NCBI GenBank assembly: GCA_964619935.1
Contig: CAZUGO010000094.1
Span: 1-64,000 of the forward strand
Reading direction: 5' to 3'
Length of the DNA: 64,000 nucleotides
Origin: CAZUGO01 sp964619935
GTDB taxonomy: Bacteria; Planctomycetota; Phycisphaerae; UBA1845; CAIVHJ01
The stretch's first letter is position 1. Each line of letters starts with the position of its first letter. Below, piece after piece: positions 54,301 to 61,865 of this stretch. The notes under the pieces were generated by a model. The model saw nothing but the letters and a program-made list of their open reading frames with translations, searched no databases and had not been told where the DNA came from. Made by a program: the position numbers and the translations under genes.

Positions 54301-54552
54301 CATGCCGGCGTGATCGGCCACGAAGCGGCCGGCGCTGTCTTGCGGGCTACTGCCGAACGCGACGGCCGTTCCGTACACCCGGGTCACTGCTGAGGACGTC
54401 CGGTACAACCTGGCCTGCGGAAACTGCCGCGAAAAGGACTCCGCGGCCGCCCGGGCGCTTCCGCTGGTTTCGGAATCCGCGGCCGCCTCGACGCGCGACG
54501 GAAGGCCGGCGGCCATCATTCCGACGAGTACCAGAACGTTCCTACCGTTCAT
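51349..54552 (-). CDS. Large secreted zinc metalloprotease (M36-like) with PPC domain and two dockerin-like repeats
   Basis: 1067 residues from ATG at 54552 (AAGGAG upstream), with a signal peptide. The order is: an FTP-like propeptide (about 45-200, SAGRFVADHAGMWNVDPADL); the catalytic domain with HEYGHH near 437 and the third zinc ligand in GEGTGD about 18 residues later (fungalysin/gluzincin arrangement); a pre-peptidase C-terminal domain (DNDNCSNAIEAC...WYTYTPSSDG); a beta domain with choice-of-anchor-J/MAM-like features (VDFEDHFEADSGW, VFVVQISDDGGQSW); and two dockerin-like repeats. It is a self-activating extracellular protease, probably surface-associated through the C-terminal modules. 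Confidence 0.9.
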   Translation of the reverse strand: MNGRNVLVLVGMMAAGLPSRVEAAADSETSGSARAAAESFSRQFPQARLYRTSSAVTRVYGTAVAFGSSPQDSAGRFVADHAGMWNVDPADLRPASFLADRRHTQGVMFDRQTATYKFTLVYYSQYRNGLPVLDSDIRLLVRNEPGYPLVLVTSGLRDLGGFAVEDNLLNQLGRGEFVQGRFAAAKQAVWAAAPSLVHFTQPQVVIWAGDGPKTQPRVALTFSADNFAPNQPSDQKWRYVTDLSDGTVLQRDSHIHEIDVAGTVSALATPGGGAEQCAAEVVKPMPYARVNIGGSVAFADVDGNFIISNLGSAAVMVDSAVRGEWFQVFNAAGSDAALSQRVTPPGPADFLHNADNSDPLRRAEVNAYIESNVVRDMVISHNPAYPTLQDQEFEVVVNRTDFVCPANAWYDDTVPSINFCQEGGGAPNTAWSSVVYHEYGHHLVNAAGSGQGQFGEGTGDVMSVVILDDPRLGQGFDIGDCVGSLRSADNDVQYPCTGSSHACGNLISGCVWDTRNELVVTEPADYLEILQNLAVNSILLHNGSTITPQIYIDWLTLDDDDADLGNGTPHSPEITAGFEPHSMVPLPAPDNDNCSNAIEACDGPVSGQTFSATTDGNATCGDSGGSPDVWYTYTPSSDGLATFSLCGNTGYDSVLSVHSGCPGGVGNNLACDDDSCAGGGPSEVTLNVVAGNTYLVRVTGWQGAVGNFTLNITGPVCGTIPLLISLPDGLPENLPLGGGSAFPVLIEAGNEVYEPGTATLHYRYDGGTFLTAPLTPMGGDSFEATLPPPPNCAAAPEYYISAEGDGGSVRTHPTGAPSSVHTALVGTLTVDFEDHFEADSGWTVVNSPGLTDGPWDRGAPVGGGDRGDPAADADGSGQCYLTDNVDENSDVDGGSTTLTSPVMDASGGTALLSYDRWFHNSFGAAPFTDVFVVQISDDGGQSWATLESVGPAGPEVSGGWFDKQFILNDVAGFTPNDQFRVRFVAEDTEPGSVVEAGVDGVRLAVLDCTEVGCPGDLTGNNTVDAGDLAMLLGAWGVCPGCPADLNGDNLVDAADLAMLLGAWGACE

Positions 54553-55462
54553 CGTGAACTCCTTTCACTTGAGGTCAGGTTGTCGTTTCGATGCGATCAG
54601 GAGGGCCGTGGCTAATCAACGGGACTTCCCGGGCGCTCCCCGGGGCGATGTCTGGCGCGTCTGCCTCGCGAACCAGGACCCGGAGCATCGTTCAGCTTAC
54701 CGCAAACCAAAATCGCGAGCCCGGAAAAAACGCGGAGCCTAGGTGGCGAGGGACACCGATCGACCCACCGGAATCATCCTGCCGGGCAATCCATTCAGAC
54801 CCCGGGGGCAGAGCAATCCGCGGCGCGTTACTGCCTAGTCTGCGCCACAGCAGCGCCCGACCGCAAGACCTCCGCCGCGAATATTAGAGCACCACACGGA
54901 GCGAGGCGAGCCGTCGCAAGCATCGCCGCCCGCCCGGCCCCCCGGTACCGCCCGCAGCAGGACCCGGCGGGTGGGCCAGCGACTGCCGTGGGTTCCGGAT
55001 GGTCCGTTCCCAACGTTGCCTCGGGCCGGCGGTGCCCGGTCGTGTCCCCCATCAAGCTCCTGGCGGGACGCAGAATTAGGTGATCCACAGTGGTCCGGCC
55101 GCCGGTGAGGTTGGCTTCACCAGTCTGTGGACCCAGCAAGGTCGCGGGGCGCGCAAAGGTCTCGCTAAAGTTCTGGTAAGAACCCATGAAGAATCGCTTC
55201 CCGAAACGACGCCGGTGAATCCGTGCGAGGTTCGGCGCTTCCTGTTCGTAATCCGGTGATGGATGCCTGATCGCAGTGGGAACATGCGGCCAACGGCGCC
55301 CGCGGGGGTTCATTCACACCGACCGCGGAAATGGATCCTGCGGTGTCCTGCCCGCCGCGGTCTGGAGAAGGCGCCAACCAGGGCGTAGACCGGTGCAAGG
55401 TGGGCTCGTACTATTCGGCGAGAGCCTGGAAGGCGTCGTTCACTTCTCTAGAGGATCGAAAC
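54553..55462. other. Long intergenic region, no intact gene
   Basis: About 910 bases. Nothing is recognisable as a gene with start signals. Around 55080-55270 both strands read as protein-like text without a start (minus strand: MGSYQNFSETFARPATLLG), which may mean a decayed gene or structured RNA. The last 150 bases precede the small lipoprotein gene at 55463. Confidence 0.4.
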
Positions 55463-55861
55463 ATGCTTCGACTGGTACTGATCGCGTGTAGTTGCACCCT
55501 GATGGTGGAGTCTGGTTGCAGCTTGAAGGAAATTCGCAGCAAGAGCACCGTCGGCCCTGAGTGGCGCAGCAGCGGAGCCGGCGGGCAGCGGGAGCATGAG
55601 GTCCGCTGGAGCGGCCAGCAGGGCTTCGAGCTAAAATGGGACCGCGGCATCAGCACCACGGTGACCTATCGCCGTCGCGACTCCGACGGCGGCGACGGCG
55701 ATCATGACAACGGCGTGTGGTTCGAGCTGGGGTTCCCGCTGTGGAAGGCCAAGGAGCAGGAGACCCTGGCCCAGCGGGTCAAGTCGCTGGAAGCCCGCCT
55801 GGCCTACTTGGAATCAAGCAACCCCCAACCCGCCCTGGCGGACCCATCGACAGGAGATTAG
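55463..55861 (+). CDS. Small lipoprotein, unknown
   Basis: 132 residues from ATG at 55463 with AGAGGA upstream. The lipobox is VESGC (Cys19). The mature part is charged and beta-rich: RWSGQQGFELKWDRGISTTVTYRRR, an acidic DGGDGDHDNG loop, then FELGFPLW. It ends in a coiled-coil-like helix (KEQETLAQRVKSLEARLAYLES) suited to trimerisation. The Cys-anchored, coiled-coil design recalls small outer-membrane lipoproteins. The next gene starts one base after its stop, so the two are co-translated. Confidence 0.75.
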   Translation: MLRLVLIACSCTLMVESGCSLKEIRSKSTVGPEWRSSGAGGQREHEVRWSGQQGFELKWDRGISTTVTYRRRDSDGGDGDHDNGVWFELGFPLWKAKEQETLAQRVKSLEARLAYLESSNPQPALADPSTGD

Positions 55862-55862
55862 T

Positions 55863-56033
55863 GTGAAACGCCAACCGACCCAGTCAATCATTCTGGTGCT
55901 GTGGGCCTGCGGCATGATCCTGTGCAGCGGTTGTACCGACATTGTCCACGACAGTGCCCTCAACGCGATCGAAGGGGTGCTCGAGGGCGTGTTCACCGAT
56001 TGGATCACCAGCCTCCTGCCTCCGCCGGGCTGA
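55863..56033 (+). CDS. Tiny lipoprotein, 56 residues
   Basis: Starts at GTG 55863, with GGAG about seven bases upstream and only one base after the previous stop. The signal (QSIILVLWACGMILCSGC) ends in a lipobox with Cys24. The mature part is just 33 residues, a single amphipathic helix (DSALNAIEGVLEGVFTDWIT) ending LLPPPG. Its placement suggests that it forms a complex with the 132-residue lipoprotein. No family is recognised. Confidence 0.7.
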   Translation: MKRQPTQSIILVLWACGMILCSGCTDIVHDSALNAIEGVLEGVFTDWITSLLPPPG

Positions 56034-56132
56034 TCGCCGGCGGGAACCCGGGCGGGTGCCGCCGGCCGTATTTCCGCATTGCCGCCGGCGTGTGCTATGA
56101 TGTGGCCCGGTCGCCACCAGGAGGGCAACAGC

Positions 56133-57047
56133 GTGTCCGAGCACCCAGAGCCACCGCCGACACCGTCTGCACCCGCCGAGAAGGCGGTGACCCCGCCGCG
56201 AGTCGGCTCCCAGGGGCATCGCCAAGCCGAGCGGGCGACCCGCTGGCTGCGGGCCCTGCTGGCACTGCCCGGCTGGGTGCGCATCCCGCTGCTGGTCGGG
56301 GTGTTTCTGTTGTACTCACCGCCCTTGGTGTTCAACCTGATCAGCATCATGAATGTCACCCGCACCAATCGTTTGCGGGTGTACTCCTACCCCGCGTTCG
56401 TGTTCACCTGGCCAATCATCGCCTGGGGGCTGGTTTTTGGCGGGCTCAAGACCCTGGGCGTGCCCGACGCCGTTCTGGCCTGGGCCTACTTGATGCTGTT
56501 GGTGTTCACCATGGTGACCATGGGGTTTGATTTCAAGTTCGGCGGCTGGCTGGGCATCATCGCAACGGTGACCGTGGTCATCGTGGCCTTGGGCTGGTGG
56601 GGATCGGCCACGGATATCGCGGTGTTTCACCGCATTCGGGAGCTGCTGTCCGGCTGGTTGACCCTTCCGGTGGGCTGGGTGGTGACCCTTTCGGTGTTCC
56701 TCCTGGTGATCTACCTGGTGATGATGACCCTGCGGCGGTTCAACAAGCGCCTGCGGATTCACGGCAACCTGGTGATCATCGACACCCTGCTGGGCAAGAT
56801 TGATCGCAACACCCGGGCGTCATACGGCATCAACGACGACGTTCCGGATGTCAACGAACTGCTGCTGGGGATGTGCTCGGCGTTTCTGCTCGAAGGCAAA
56901 GGCACGGTCTCCAGCCACGAGTTCAAGAACGTGCCGGGCGGTCCGCTGGTCACCCGGGTCATCGAGGAGATGCTGGCGGCCACCGCCGTCGAGGACGAGA
57001 CCGACCTGCTCAGCGACGACGGCGGAAACGACGACCTGGGCGACTGA
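56133..57047 (+). CDS. Polytopic membrane protein upstream of the SPFH gene
   Basis: 304 residues from GTG at 56133, with CAGGAGG ahead; an earlier ATG gives an unlikely extension. A Pro-rich cytoplasmic start of 45 residues is followed by about six transmembrane segments (54-70, 92-108, 117-135, 142-160, 185-205 and neighbours). The soluble C-terminal 100 residues contain HGNLVIIDTLLGKID and an acidic end. I do not recognise the family. It shares strand and spacing with the SPFH, zf-TFIIB and zinc-ribbon genes that follow, so it is probably part of their operon. Confidence 0.72.
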   Translation: MSEHPEPPPTPSAPAEKAVTPPRVGSQGHRQAERATRWLRALLALPGWVRIPLLVGVFLLYSPPLVFNLISIMNVTRTNRLRVYSYPAFVFTWPIIAWGLVFGGLKTLGVPDAVLAWAYLMLLVFTMVTMGFDFKFGGWLGIIATVTVVIVALGWWGSATDIAVFHRIRELLSGWLTLPVGWVVTLSVFLLVIYLVMMTLRRFNKRLRIHGNLVIIDTLLGKIDRNTRASYGINDDVPDVNELLLGMCSAFLLEGKGTVSSHEFKNVPGGPLVTRVIEEMLAATAVEDETDLLSDDGGNDDLGD

Positions 57048-57168
57048 TCGGACGACCGCGACCCGGCGGGGTGTGGCAGGGGCGGCCGTCCATCGTTACA
57101 ATTTCAATCTGGGGCACCGCAGGTACGGCACCGGCGGGTCTCGTTTCCCCAGCGAAGGGAGCCTTCCG

Positions 57169-58269
57169 ATGGGTCTGTTCGACAAACTCCGTGCCGAACT
57201 GATTGACATTATCGAATGGCTGGATCATTCGCGCGAGACGCTGGTCTGGCGCTTCCCGCGGTACCACAACCAGATCAAGAACGGGGCCCAGTTAATCGTC
57301 CGGCCCGGCCAGATGGCCATCTTCGTGCACCGCGGTAAGCTGGCCGACGTTTTCGAACCGGGCAACTACCGCCTGACCACCGACAACCTTCCGATCCTGA
57401 GCACCCTGCAGGGCTGGAAGCACGGCTTCGACAGCCCCTTCAAGTCGGAAGTGTACTTCGTCAGCACCATCCAGGTCACCGATCTCAAGTGGGGCACGCC
57501 CAATCCGATCATGCTCCGCGACCCCGAGTTCGGACCGATCCGGCTGCGGGCTTTCGGCACCTATTCGCTCAAGGCAGTCGATCCGCGGGCGCTGCTCGAA
57601 ACGTTGATCGGCACCGACGCCAGCTTCGAAGCCGACGAGATCCAGGAGTTCACGCGGTCGATGATCAACACCGCGCTGGCCGATCTGCTCGGCGAACAGA
57701 AGCTGGCCGCCCTGGACCTGGCCGCCCGCTACCAGGAGATGTCCGATCTGTTGCGCCGCAAGGTGGTCGAGCGGATTGACGATGAGTACGGGCTGGACAT
57801 ACCCCAGTTGTTCATCGTCAACATCTCGCTTCCGGAGGACGTCGAGAAGGCCCTCGACACCCGCACCAGCATGGGCGTCATCGGCGACCTGAATCGCTTC
57901 CAGCAGTACCAGATGGGCCAGGCCATGACCGCGGCCGCCAACAATCCGGCGGGCGGCGGTGCGGCCGAAGGCCTCGGCCTGGGAATGGGCTTTGCCATGG
58001 CCGGGCGGATGATGAACGCCCCCGCGATGACCGGGGCGCCGGGTGGTGGACCCCCGCCGCCGCCCGGGGCGCCGACCTGGTACATTGCAGTCGGCGGGCA
58101 GACCCGCGGTCCGTTCACCATCGAGCAGATTGCCGCGGCGGCCCGAGCAGGCGAGATCACCGGCCAGACCACCTTGTGGACCACCGGCATGGCCAACTGG
58201 GCTCCCGCCGCCGAGATTCCGCAGGTCGCCACGCACTTGAGCGGTGGACCGCCACCGCCGCCCTCCTGA
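57169..58269 (+). CDS. SPFH-domain protein with C-terminal GYF-like domain
   Basis: 366 residues from ATG at 57169 (GAAGGGAG upstream). Residues about 25-265 are an SPFH/band-7 domain of the virion-core-protein lineage: VWRFPRYHNQIKNGAQLIVRPGQ, VFEPGNYRLTTDNLPIL and DIPQLFIVNISLPEDVEKAL. There is no N-terminal transmembrane anchor, as in Bacillus YdjI. A Gly/Pro-rich linker follows, then a DUF4339/GYF_2-like module (WYIAVGGQTRGPFTIEQIAAA...LWTTGMANWAPA) that binds proline-rich partners. SPFH proteins form ring scaffolds on membranes, and this subgroup travels with zinc-ribbon genes in envelope-stress operons. The next two genes are of that kind. Confidence 0.9.
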   Translation: MGLFDKLRAELIDIIEWLDHSRETLVWRFPRYHNQIKNGAQLIVRPGQMAIFVHRGKLADVFEPGNYRLTTDNLPILSTLQGWKHGFDSPFKSEVYFVSTIQVTDLKWGTPNPIMLRDPEFGPIRLRAFGTYSLKAVDPRALLETLIGTDASFEADEIQEFTRSMINTALADLLGEQKLAALDLAARYQEMSDLLRRKVVERIDDEYGLDIPQLFIVNISLPEDVEKALDTRTSMGVIGDLNRFQQYQMGQAMTAAANNPAGGGAAEGLGLGMGFAMAGRMMNAPAMTGAPGGGPPPPPGAPTWYIAVGGQTRGPFTIEQIAAAARAGEITGQTTLWTTGMANWAPAAEIPQVATHLSGGPPPPPS

Positions 58270-58303
58270 GGCCCCTCGGGCGCACCCGCCAGGGAGACTC
58301 GCG

Positions 58304-58966
58304 ATGAACTGCTCACAGTGCGGCGGCCCGCTTCCGGCCCGATCCAATCTTTGCCAGTTCTGCGGCGCGCTGAACGACGTCGATCTGCGGGCCATCGAAT
58401 GCCGCGTGCAACAGGGCCCCAAGACCGATCACCCTTGCCCGCGGTGCGACCGCTCGCTGCGCTCGCTGAACATCGGTTCGAGCAGGCCCTTCTACGTCGA
58501 GCGCTGCGAGCACTGCCTGGGCTTATTCTTCGATCCCGGGGAGCTGGATCTTTTGCTGCACGAGTCGGTGACTCCGGCACTGAGCATCGATCACCAGCGC
58601 ATCAGCGACATCATCGAACAGGAATCGGTCAGCGATTTTCGGCAGGTCCGGTACGTCCAGTGTCCGGTGTGTCGCGATCTGATGGTCCGCAAGAGCTACG
58701 GCCGCCGCGCCGGCGTGGTCACCGACGTCTGTCGGCCGCACGGCGTGTGGCTGGACGGCGGCGAGCTGGGCCAGTTGCTCAAATGGACCCAGGCCGGCGG
58801 GTTGGAACTTGACCGCCGCAGCCGCAGCGAGGATGCCCGCCGCAGCGCGCACCGCAGCCGCCGCGACAGCGGTGACTCGGGCGTGTATGATCTCGACGAC
58901 GGCGGCGACCCGGACTCCGCCCTGCTCCGCGGACTGCTGGGTCTTGTGCGGCGCCTGATGGATTGA
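58304..58966 (+). CDS. zf-TFIIB-type zinc-finger protein
   Basis: 220 residues from ATG at 58304, after GGAGACTCGCG. A first ribbon (CSQC at 3-6 paired with CQFC at 17-20) is followed by two zf-TFIIB-like modules: CPRCDRSL with ERCEHCLGLFFDPGEL, and CPVCRDLMVRKS with CRPHGVWLDGGEL. The remaining 60 residues are Arg/Ser/Asp-rich. It is soluble, with no membrane segment. It lies 34 bases after the SPFH gene and overlaps or abuts the next one, so co-expression is likely. The role is probably zinc-dependent scaffolding, by analogy. Confidence 0.88.
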   Translation: MNCSQCGGPLPARSNLCQFCGALNDVDLRAIECRVQQGPKTDHPCPRCDRSLRSLNIGSSRPFYVERCEHCLGLFFDPGELDLLLHESVTPALSIDHQRISDIIEQESVSDFRQVRYVQCPVCRDLMVRKSYGRRAGVVTDVCRPHGVWLDGGELGQLLKWTQAGGLELDRRSRSEDARRSAHRSRRDSGDSGVYDLDDGGDPDSALLRGLLGLVRRLMD

Positions 58967-59019
58967 CCCGCCACCATTCAGGCGGAGGCCACCCAGGGTC
59001 CACCGTCGCGGTAGCACTG

Positions 59020-60183
59020 ATGGCAACCCATTCCAGCGACTCTTCGACGGCGCAAACCACCGGCGGGCGGACCACCGGCTTTATCCCGGGTGATCCGCAG
59101 CCCTCGCGGACCTTCGCGTGCCCAGCGTGCGGCGCCGAGATCAACTTCAACATCCAGGCCCAGACCCTCAAGTGCGACTATTGCGGCATGGTCAAGCCCA
59201 TCGACACCACCGGCGCGGTGGCCGTCGAGGAGCGGGACTACGCCCTGATGCTGGAGCAACTGGCCGAATGGCGGGCCCGAGGAACCCCGGAGGACGCCCA
59301 GGAGTTCAGCGAGGTCCGTTGCTCATCCTGCGGGGCCACCGTCCGCTTCAGCGGCACCCTGACCAGCGGGGATTGCGCCTATTGCGGGGCTCCGATTCAA
59401 CGGCAACATGTCCATGACGCCACCCAGCGGATCCCGGTGGACGGCGTGCTGCCGTTTGAGGTCGACCGCCGGCAGGCCCAGCAGCATCTGAGCGCCTGGG
59501 TCCGGTCGCGCTGGTTTGCCCCCGGGGCGTTCACCGCCGCCGGGGCTGAGGGGAAATTCAACGGCATCTACCTGCCCTATTGGACCTACGACGCCGCCAC
59601 CGCGACGGCCTACCGCGGGCAGCGCGGCGAGCACTACTGGGAAACGGTCGGTAGTGGCAAGAACCGCCGCCAGGTGTTGCGGACCCGCTGGTACCCGGCA
59701 TCCGGCAGCTTTCCGCGATTCTTCGATGACGTGCTGGTGCCCGCGGCCAGCGGCATCCCGGAGCAGCGGGTCGTGGCCCTGGAGCCCTGGCCGGTGGCCC
59801 GCTGCCGCGGCTATGCGCCCGAGCTACTGGCCGGGTTCTTGGCCCGGACCTACGACGTGCCGCTGGAGCGCGGTTTCGCCATTGCCCGCGGCCGCATCGA
59901 CGCCGCCCTGGAACAGGATGTTCGCCTGCACATCGGCGGTGACACCCAGCGCATCGAGGCCGTCGATACCCGCTACAACGCCATCACCTACAAGCACCTG
60001 CTGCTGCCGGTGTGGATGCTGGCCTACCGTTACGGGCAGCGCAGTTACCAAGTGGTGGTCAACGCCGGCACGGGTGAGGTCCAGGGCGATCGGCCGTACA
60101 GTTGGATCAAGATTGCCGGGGCGGTCCTGGGAGGCCTGGCGCTGCTGGCGGCCGCGGCCCTGGTGGCCGGGCTCACCCACTGA
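59020..60183 (+). CDS. Zinc-ribbon membrane protein (Bacillus YdjG-like)
   Basis: 387 residues from ATG at 59020; an in-frame TTG at 58963 overlapping the previous stop is an alternative. Two zinc ribbons come first: CPAC/CDYC at 34-55 and CSSC/CAYC at about 99-120. A beta-rich domain follows (LPFEVDRRQAQQHL, YLPYWTYDAATATAYRGQRG, LLPVWMLAYRYGQRSYQVVVN). One transmembrane helix lies at the extreme C-terminus (about 362-384). The layout matches proteins often mislabelled as primosomal helicase-like, such as YdjG, which sit beside SPFH (YdjI) and PspA-type genes. It probably anchors the SPFH scaffold to the membrane. Confidence 0.85.
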   Translation: MATHSSDSSTAQTTGGRTTGFIPGDPQPSRTFACPACGAEINFNIQAQTLKCDYCGMVKPIDTTGAVAVEERDYALMLEQLAEWRARGTPEDAQEFSEVRCSSCGATVRFSGTLTSGDCAYCGAPIQRQHVHDATQRIPVDGVLPFEVDRRQAQQHLSAWVRSRWFAPGAFTAAGAEGKFNGIYLPYWTYDAATATAYRGQRGEHYWETVGSGKNRRQVLRTRWYPASGSFPRFFDDVLVPAASGIPEQRVVALEPWPVARCRGYAPELLAGFLARTYDVPLERGFAIARGRIDAALEQDVRLHIGGDTQRIEAVDTRYNAITYKHLLLPVWMLAYRYGQRSYQVVVNAGTGEVQGDRPYSWIKIAGAVLGGLALLAAAALVAGLTH

Positions 60184-60262
60184 CCCGCACTCGGCTGCAA
60201 CCCGGCACGGCATGCCGCGATCGCGGGGCGATCCCGGCGCTGGGCAGCCGCCGGATTCGTCG

Positions 60263-61729
60263 TCAGTCATTGGCGCCGATGGTGCACTCGCCGTCGGGCA
60301 CGTAGTCATCGACCATCATCGAGCCGAACCGGTCACCGATGGACAGCGGTGACTTGTCCTTGGGGTGAACCTCGAACATGACGGTCTGGAGCAAGACCTC
60401 ACCGGCGGCATCGAAGACATGCAGGTACAGTTTCTTGTCCAGCTTGTCCTTGCCGGCGCTGGCCGCCTGCAGCGTGAACGGCTGGTTCAGCGTCACCAGA
60501 CCTTCGAACCAGGCCTTGTCGCGCTTGGGTTTCTTGTCCTTGCCGGCCACCACATAGACGGTCTCCGCGAACTCCGGGTCACCGGTGCAGGCCACCTTCT
60601 TGCGATCCTGCTGGTGATCGCCGGCGTCACAGCGCTCGCCGGTGTAGACCAGAGTCAGGCGGCAGGGTCTGTCCAGGCCCTCCAGCGCGACGCGCTGCTG
60701 CTGGATGACCGGATCGGCCAGGGGCGCGCATCGGCCATCGCTGCAGACCGTGCCCGGCGGGCACTCCAATTGCTCATGGACACAGCCCAGCGCCGGGTCG
60801 CAGTGATCGGCGGTGCAGCCCTCGCCGTCGTCGCAGTCGGCATCCGCCACACACTCCGGATCCTCGACGCACCCGCCCAGGTCGCAGTGCATCCCCGACG
60901 AGCACTCGAGCGGGGTGTGGGTGCAGGCCCCCAGCGGGTCGCAGGAATCGGTGGTGCACGGATCGCCGTCGTCACAGTCGCCAGCGGCGCTGCACTGGCA
61001 GCCCTCGGGGAACGCCGCCCGGCAGGCCGAATCGATCTTGTATGGCGTCAGCAACAGGCTCCACGAGACCAGCGCGCCCATGTCGCCGCGGGCGCTGTCC
61101 ATGACCGTCAGCGTCCAGGTGCCGTTGGCGAACGTGCCCTTGAACAGGTTCAGGTGTTCCTCGGGCCGATAGGCGCCCGACAACGCCCCCTCCCAGAAAC
61201 ACTGGTCCTCGATGGTCTGCAGCGCGTCATCGTCCAGGGTCGCCGCCAAGTGGTCCGACGGGCAGCCGCAGCACCCCGACCCGCCGCAGTCCAACGCGCC
61301 GCCGATGCGCTTGATCAAGCTGACCTCCATGCCGTCCTTTTCGAGCATTACGCACAGATCGCCGACATAGGTGTGATCGATCGCGACGAACACCTCGATG
61401 TCGTCAATCTTGAAGGACTCCTGGACCACGATGGTGTCGATGGCCGCCGGCAGGTTTGAATCCACCAGCAGATAGGGACTGGAGGACCTGACCACCAGCG
61501 GTTCACAGGGGCTTCCGGCCCCCAGGAAGATCCCGCCCTCGGCCGCACAGTCGGCTTCTGGAGTCTCCACACAGGAGGCAGTCCCCTCGGCACAGCGGCA
61601 GCAGGCGCCGCCGTCCTGCTGGCCGGCGGCCGTCTGAACCGCCGCCCCCACGATGCACACCCAGACGATCCGCCAGCGGGTGCCGATGCTCATCTCGGGC
61701 GTTGCCGTAGTGCAGTCTGTCCTGGTCAT
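60263..61729 (-). CDS. Secreted P-domain protein with Cys-rich modules (paralogue 1)
   Basis: 488 residues from ATG at 61729 (GAGGG ten bases upstream). A signal peptide ends near residue 35. A Cys-rich segment GGACCRCAEGTASC leads to a proprotein-convertase-type P domain (about 75-235): DDIEVFVAIDHTYVGDLCVM, a CCGC insertion, and FANGTWTLTVMDSARGDMGALVSWSL. Cys-rich repeats of CDDGDPCTTDSCDPLGAC type (about 240-330) follow. The C-terminal 150 residues form a distinct beta domain rich in Lys/Asp (GKDKKPKRDKAW). P domains normally accompany proteases; here none is fused. It shares its first 250 residues with the next gene upstream on the strand. Confidence 0.8.
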   Translation of the reverse strand: MTRTDCTTATPEMSIGTRWRIVWVCIVGAAVQTAAGQQDGGACCRCAEGTASCVETPEADCAAEGGIFLGAGSPCEPLVVRSSSPYLLVDSNLPAAIDTIVVQESFKIDDIEVFVAIDHTYVGDLCVMLEKDGMEVSLIKRIGGALDCGGSGCCGCPSDHLAATLDDDALQTIEDQCFWEGALSGAYRPEEHLNLFKGTFANGTWTLTVMDSARGDMGALVSWSLLLTPYKIDSACRAAFPEGCQCSAAGDCDDGDPCTTDSCDPLGACTHTPLECSSGMHCDLGGCVEDPECVADADCDDGEGCTADHCDPALGCVHEQLECPPGTVCSDGRCAPLADPVIQQQRVALEGLDRPCRLTLVYTGERCDAGDHQQDRKKVACTGDPEFAETVYVVAGKDKKPKRDKAWFEGLVTLNQPFTLQAASAGKDKLDKKLYLHVFDAAGEVLLQTVMFEVHPKDKSPLSIGDRFGSMMVDDYVPDGECTIGAND

Positions 61730-61865
61730 CACTGCGCTTCCCTCAAGAGTGAAGACTCACTGGCTCCGCCGGGCGGCGGGGACGGCGAGCGCTTCACCTG
61801 GTTGTTCGCTTCGCCCCATCAGTGGGCGGTGCAGCGGGCAATACGCGGCCAGTGGTCAGCCGCAT

